Assembly: GCF_014805625.2 (NCBI RefSeq)
Contig: NW_023998556.1
Span: 1,263,757 to 1,327,756 of the forward strand
Reading direction: 5' to 3'
DNA length: 64,000 nt
From: Glossina fuscipes
Lineage: Eukaryota; Arthropoda; Insecta; Diptera; Glossinidae
Below are positions 62,131-64,000 of this stretch, piece after piece. Both the position numbers and the translations under genes were made by a program. The first letter of the stretch is position 1. Each line of letters starts with the position of its first letter. The notes beneath the pieces are model-generated. The model did no database searches. It was given only the letters and a program-made list of their open reading frames with translations, and had not been told where the DNA came from.

Positions 62131-64000
62131 TGCATCGTACAATCATTGGAAAAGGCGATGAAATTTTGCTAGAAACCCCAGAAAAACCCCCGGAGACTTT
62201 TCAATATGACATAATATTTATTTCTAAAGCAAAATGACCAAGCGTCCCTTAAAAGTAGCTTAAAAAATTATATTCTCTTTGGTCAGTGTTTATTAGATAT
62301 TTTGGTAGGCAGTCAAGCAAAAATAATCGCCGCTAGTTTAATACGAGCAAGCATTCTCATCTCTAGACATCATGTTTGCATAAACCTCAGTAAAATAAAA
62401 AAAAAAACCTTTAGATATTTGAGCGAACATGCAGTTGCAGATAGAAGGTATCTACCAATGGTAAATTTTCCATAGAAAACATGTCGGAAGATATTCGTAT
62501 GCAAATGCAACAAATGGCAGAAAACATGATGAAAAACGACAATAGAAGAACGAAAATGAATTATAAACTCTGTGCACGAACACTTCAGAAGATGTGCAAA
62601 CAATTGTTGGAAAAACCAATACGTACGCGCGTTAGTGTAATAGAATGGCATATACTCACAAATTACTACTCACACTTTGTCTGACACTCATGCATGAATA
62701 TGTAAATGTTTTCCTTATAAAGAAAAGATGATTTGTTTACTCACACATACTGTTATGTGAACTTATATGAATGTAAGTATAAAAAAAGTATCGCAAGACT
62801 TGCGACAAGTTAGTCTTTTTGCTTGTATTTATTATTGTATTATTTTACACGAGTTCTATTTTTGCATATATAATTGGATGTGTGCGCGCATGAATGAGCA
62901 CAAAACATGCATTTCACTATTGTAACATCTTATATCCCTACTCGTGTACAGCTATATATGTGTATGTGTCTATCTGTATATAATCACATGTACACATCTG
63001 AATGCACATAAATGTTTCGTTAGTCATTGTTGCGCGTTCGGTTTCACTTCCGCTGTAAATGTCGCTTTTGATGGATTTTTATTGTTTTCACGCGTGATAT
63101 GCAGTACTTTTATGTTTCGCTGTTTAGCGACGTTTAGATATCTAAGCGCAAACCAGCCAAAGGATGTATATTATAACGGTTGTGTGTATATGTCAGCTTT
63201 TCAAAAGCATCGTTTTTCGCACAAATTGCACTTTACTTCTTCTTCTTTCACTTTCCATTTATACATACTACATATATACGTTCTTAAATTGAATATATTT
63301 GTGACTGCGCTGTTGTACTAAATTATGATCTAAAACTAAAACTGAAACAAGCGAAAGACTTTACATTTGTTTTAGAGCGTATCTTGTCCGTTTAATAGTA
63401 AAAGCTGCAGTTGTTTGAAAAAGAGGGGCTGTACTAGTAATGCAGTTAACGAGAGTTCAGGGTATGTACGAAAGAAAGCACTGCGACTCAGAAAAAGTAT
63501 ATAGGCAAGCGTTATGTCCAAGTTTCGTTACGGTAACTTAAGCCACTATTTTAATTTTCAATACGTGATATCTTCCAAAGTTGATAGAAAAACGTCGCTC
63601 CGGAAATGAAAAAAAGGTGCAATGCAATTCGAATTGAAAATTTTTTTAAGAAAAGCAAAGAAAAATAAGAACTAGTGTCTTTATGTAAAACAAAATGTTT
63701 CAGTCAATTAATTCCTGTAACGCCATTTCCATCTTTTTTCAGATATGTTAGCATTCATATTTGCATTCATTGTGATAGACGGAGTGGTAGTTCAGGTCCT
63801 TTGGCCATGGGCATAGAAACGAAGAAAGAAGGAGAGATAGAGGGACAGAGAAGCAGACAGAGAAAGAGACGGAAATCCTGACAGAGATTGTTAAGCCCTT
63901 CTCCTACATCTTGAACAAATGAAAGGTTGTGAAAAGATCTTGGGGTAGATCATTAATTCGGTCCTAATGGCGTTGATAATGTAAGCTTCCATTTCAAACG
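62131..64000. other. No gene supported
   Basis: An ORF at 62481-62684 (plus; MSEDIRMQMQQMAENMMK...) is charged and Met-rich and overlapped antisense by a 93-codon ORF; neither has a recognised domain. ACATATG/TGTGTATG-rich fly-type non-coding DNA lies around 62880-63010. Confidence 0.4.

Noticed and set aside
1..64000. CRISPR arrays, bacterial operons or an endosymbiont insertion
   Set aside because: No spaced direct repeats of that type, no ribosome-binding-site-led gene runs, and introns and eukaryotic retroelements throughout.

Overview
This is an AT-rich eukaryotic window with no complete protein-coding gene that I can support. It looks like a higher fly (Diptera, Brachycera). The reasons are short introns (about 70-220 nt) with fly-like splice sites, LINE relics of I-clade and Jockey/CR1 type, a mariner relic, and a nucleostemin (NS1/GNL3) fragment that reads closest to the fly protein as I remember it. 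The species and chromosome cannot be fixed from the sequence. A 400-base run of N lies at 33467-33866.

Left part (0-21 kb). A decayed Ty1/copia pol relic (502-1271, minus) is followed by a tRNA-derived SINE (1297-1488). A degenerate C-terminal piece of a TRM9/ALKBH8-type tRNA methyltransferase lies at 8947-9243. Three adjoining tandem arrays (13184-13533) sit just before an intron-bearing NS1/GNL3 pseudogene (about 13640-14570). Next come a dispersed repeat ('family A'), a 57-codon ORF, and a second intron-bearing pseudogene of an unidentified membrane protein (15868-16385). Two more family A copies form a large imperfect inverted repeat (17303-18105 against 19022-19610), with a second SINE copy in the loop. 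A different SINE-like element lies at about 20935-21125.

Middle (21-48 kb). This is mostly featureless AT-rich DNA with a few exon-like islands: 27740-27865, 28158-28355, 31882-32400 (coiled coil) and 36001-36234. A candidate DNA transposon (33219-33913) surrounds the gap; it has perfect 47-bp terminal inverted repeats and a 9-bp target-site duplication. A badly decayed Jockey/CR1-type LINE lies at 38215-39440.

Right part (48-64 kb). A second Jockey/CR1-type LINE, 5' truncated, lies at 48328-49790. An I-clade LINE (53087-55085, minus) keeps a 438-codon ORF with thumb and RNase H domains and ends in a (TAA)n-type tail. Its 5' part (end of ORF1 plus endonuclease) lies beside it in the opposite orientation (about 55200-55950), as expected from a 5'-inverted (twin-primed) insertion. 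A mariner helix-turn-helix relic lies near 62 kb.

The elements interact in one clear way. The SINE copies at 1.3 and 18.1 kb end in a 3' sequence resembling the 3' UTR and (TAA)n tail of the I-clade LINE, so that LINE family is the likely source of their reverse transcriptase. TEs plus unprocessed gene fragments suggest heterochromatin, a Y chromosome, or another degenerating, repeat-rich segment.
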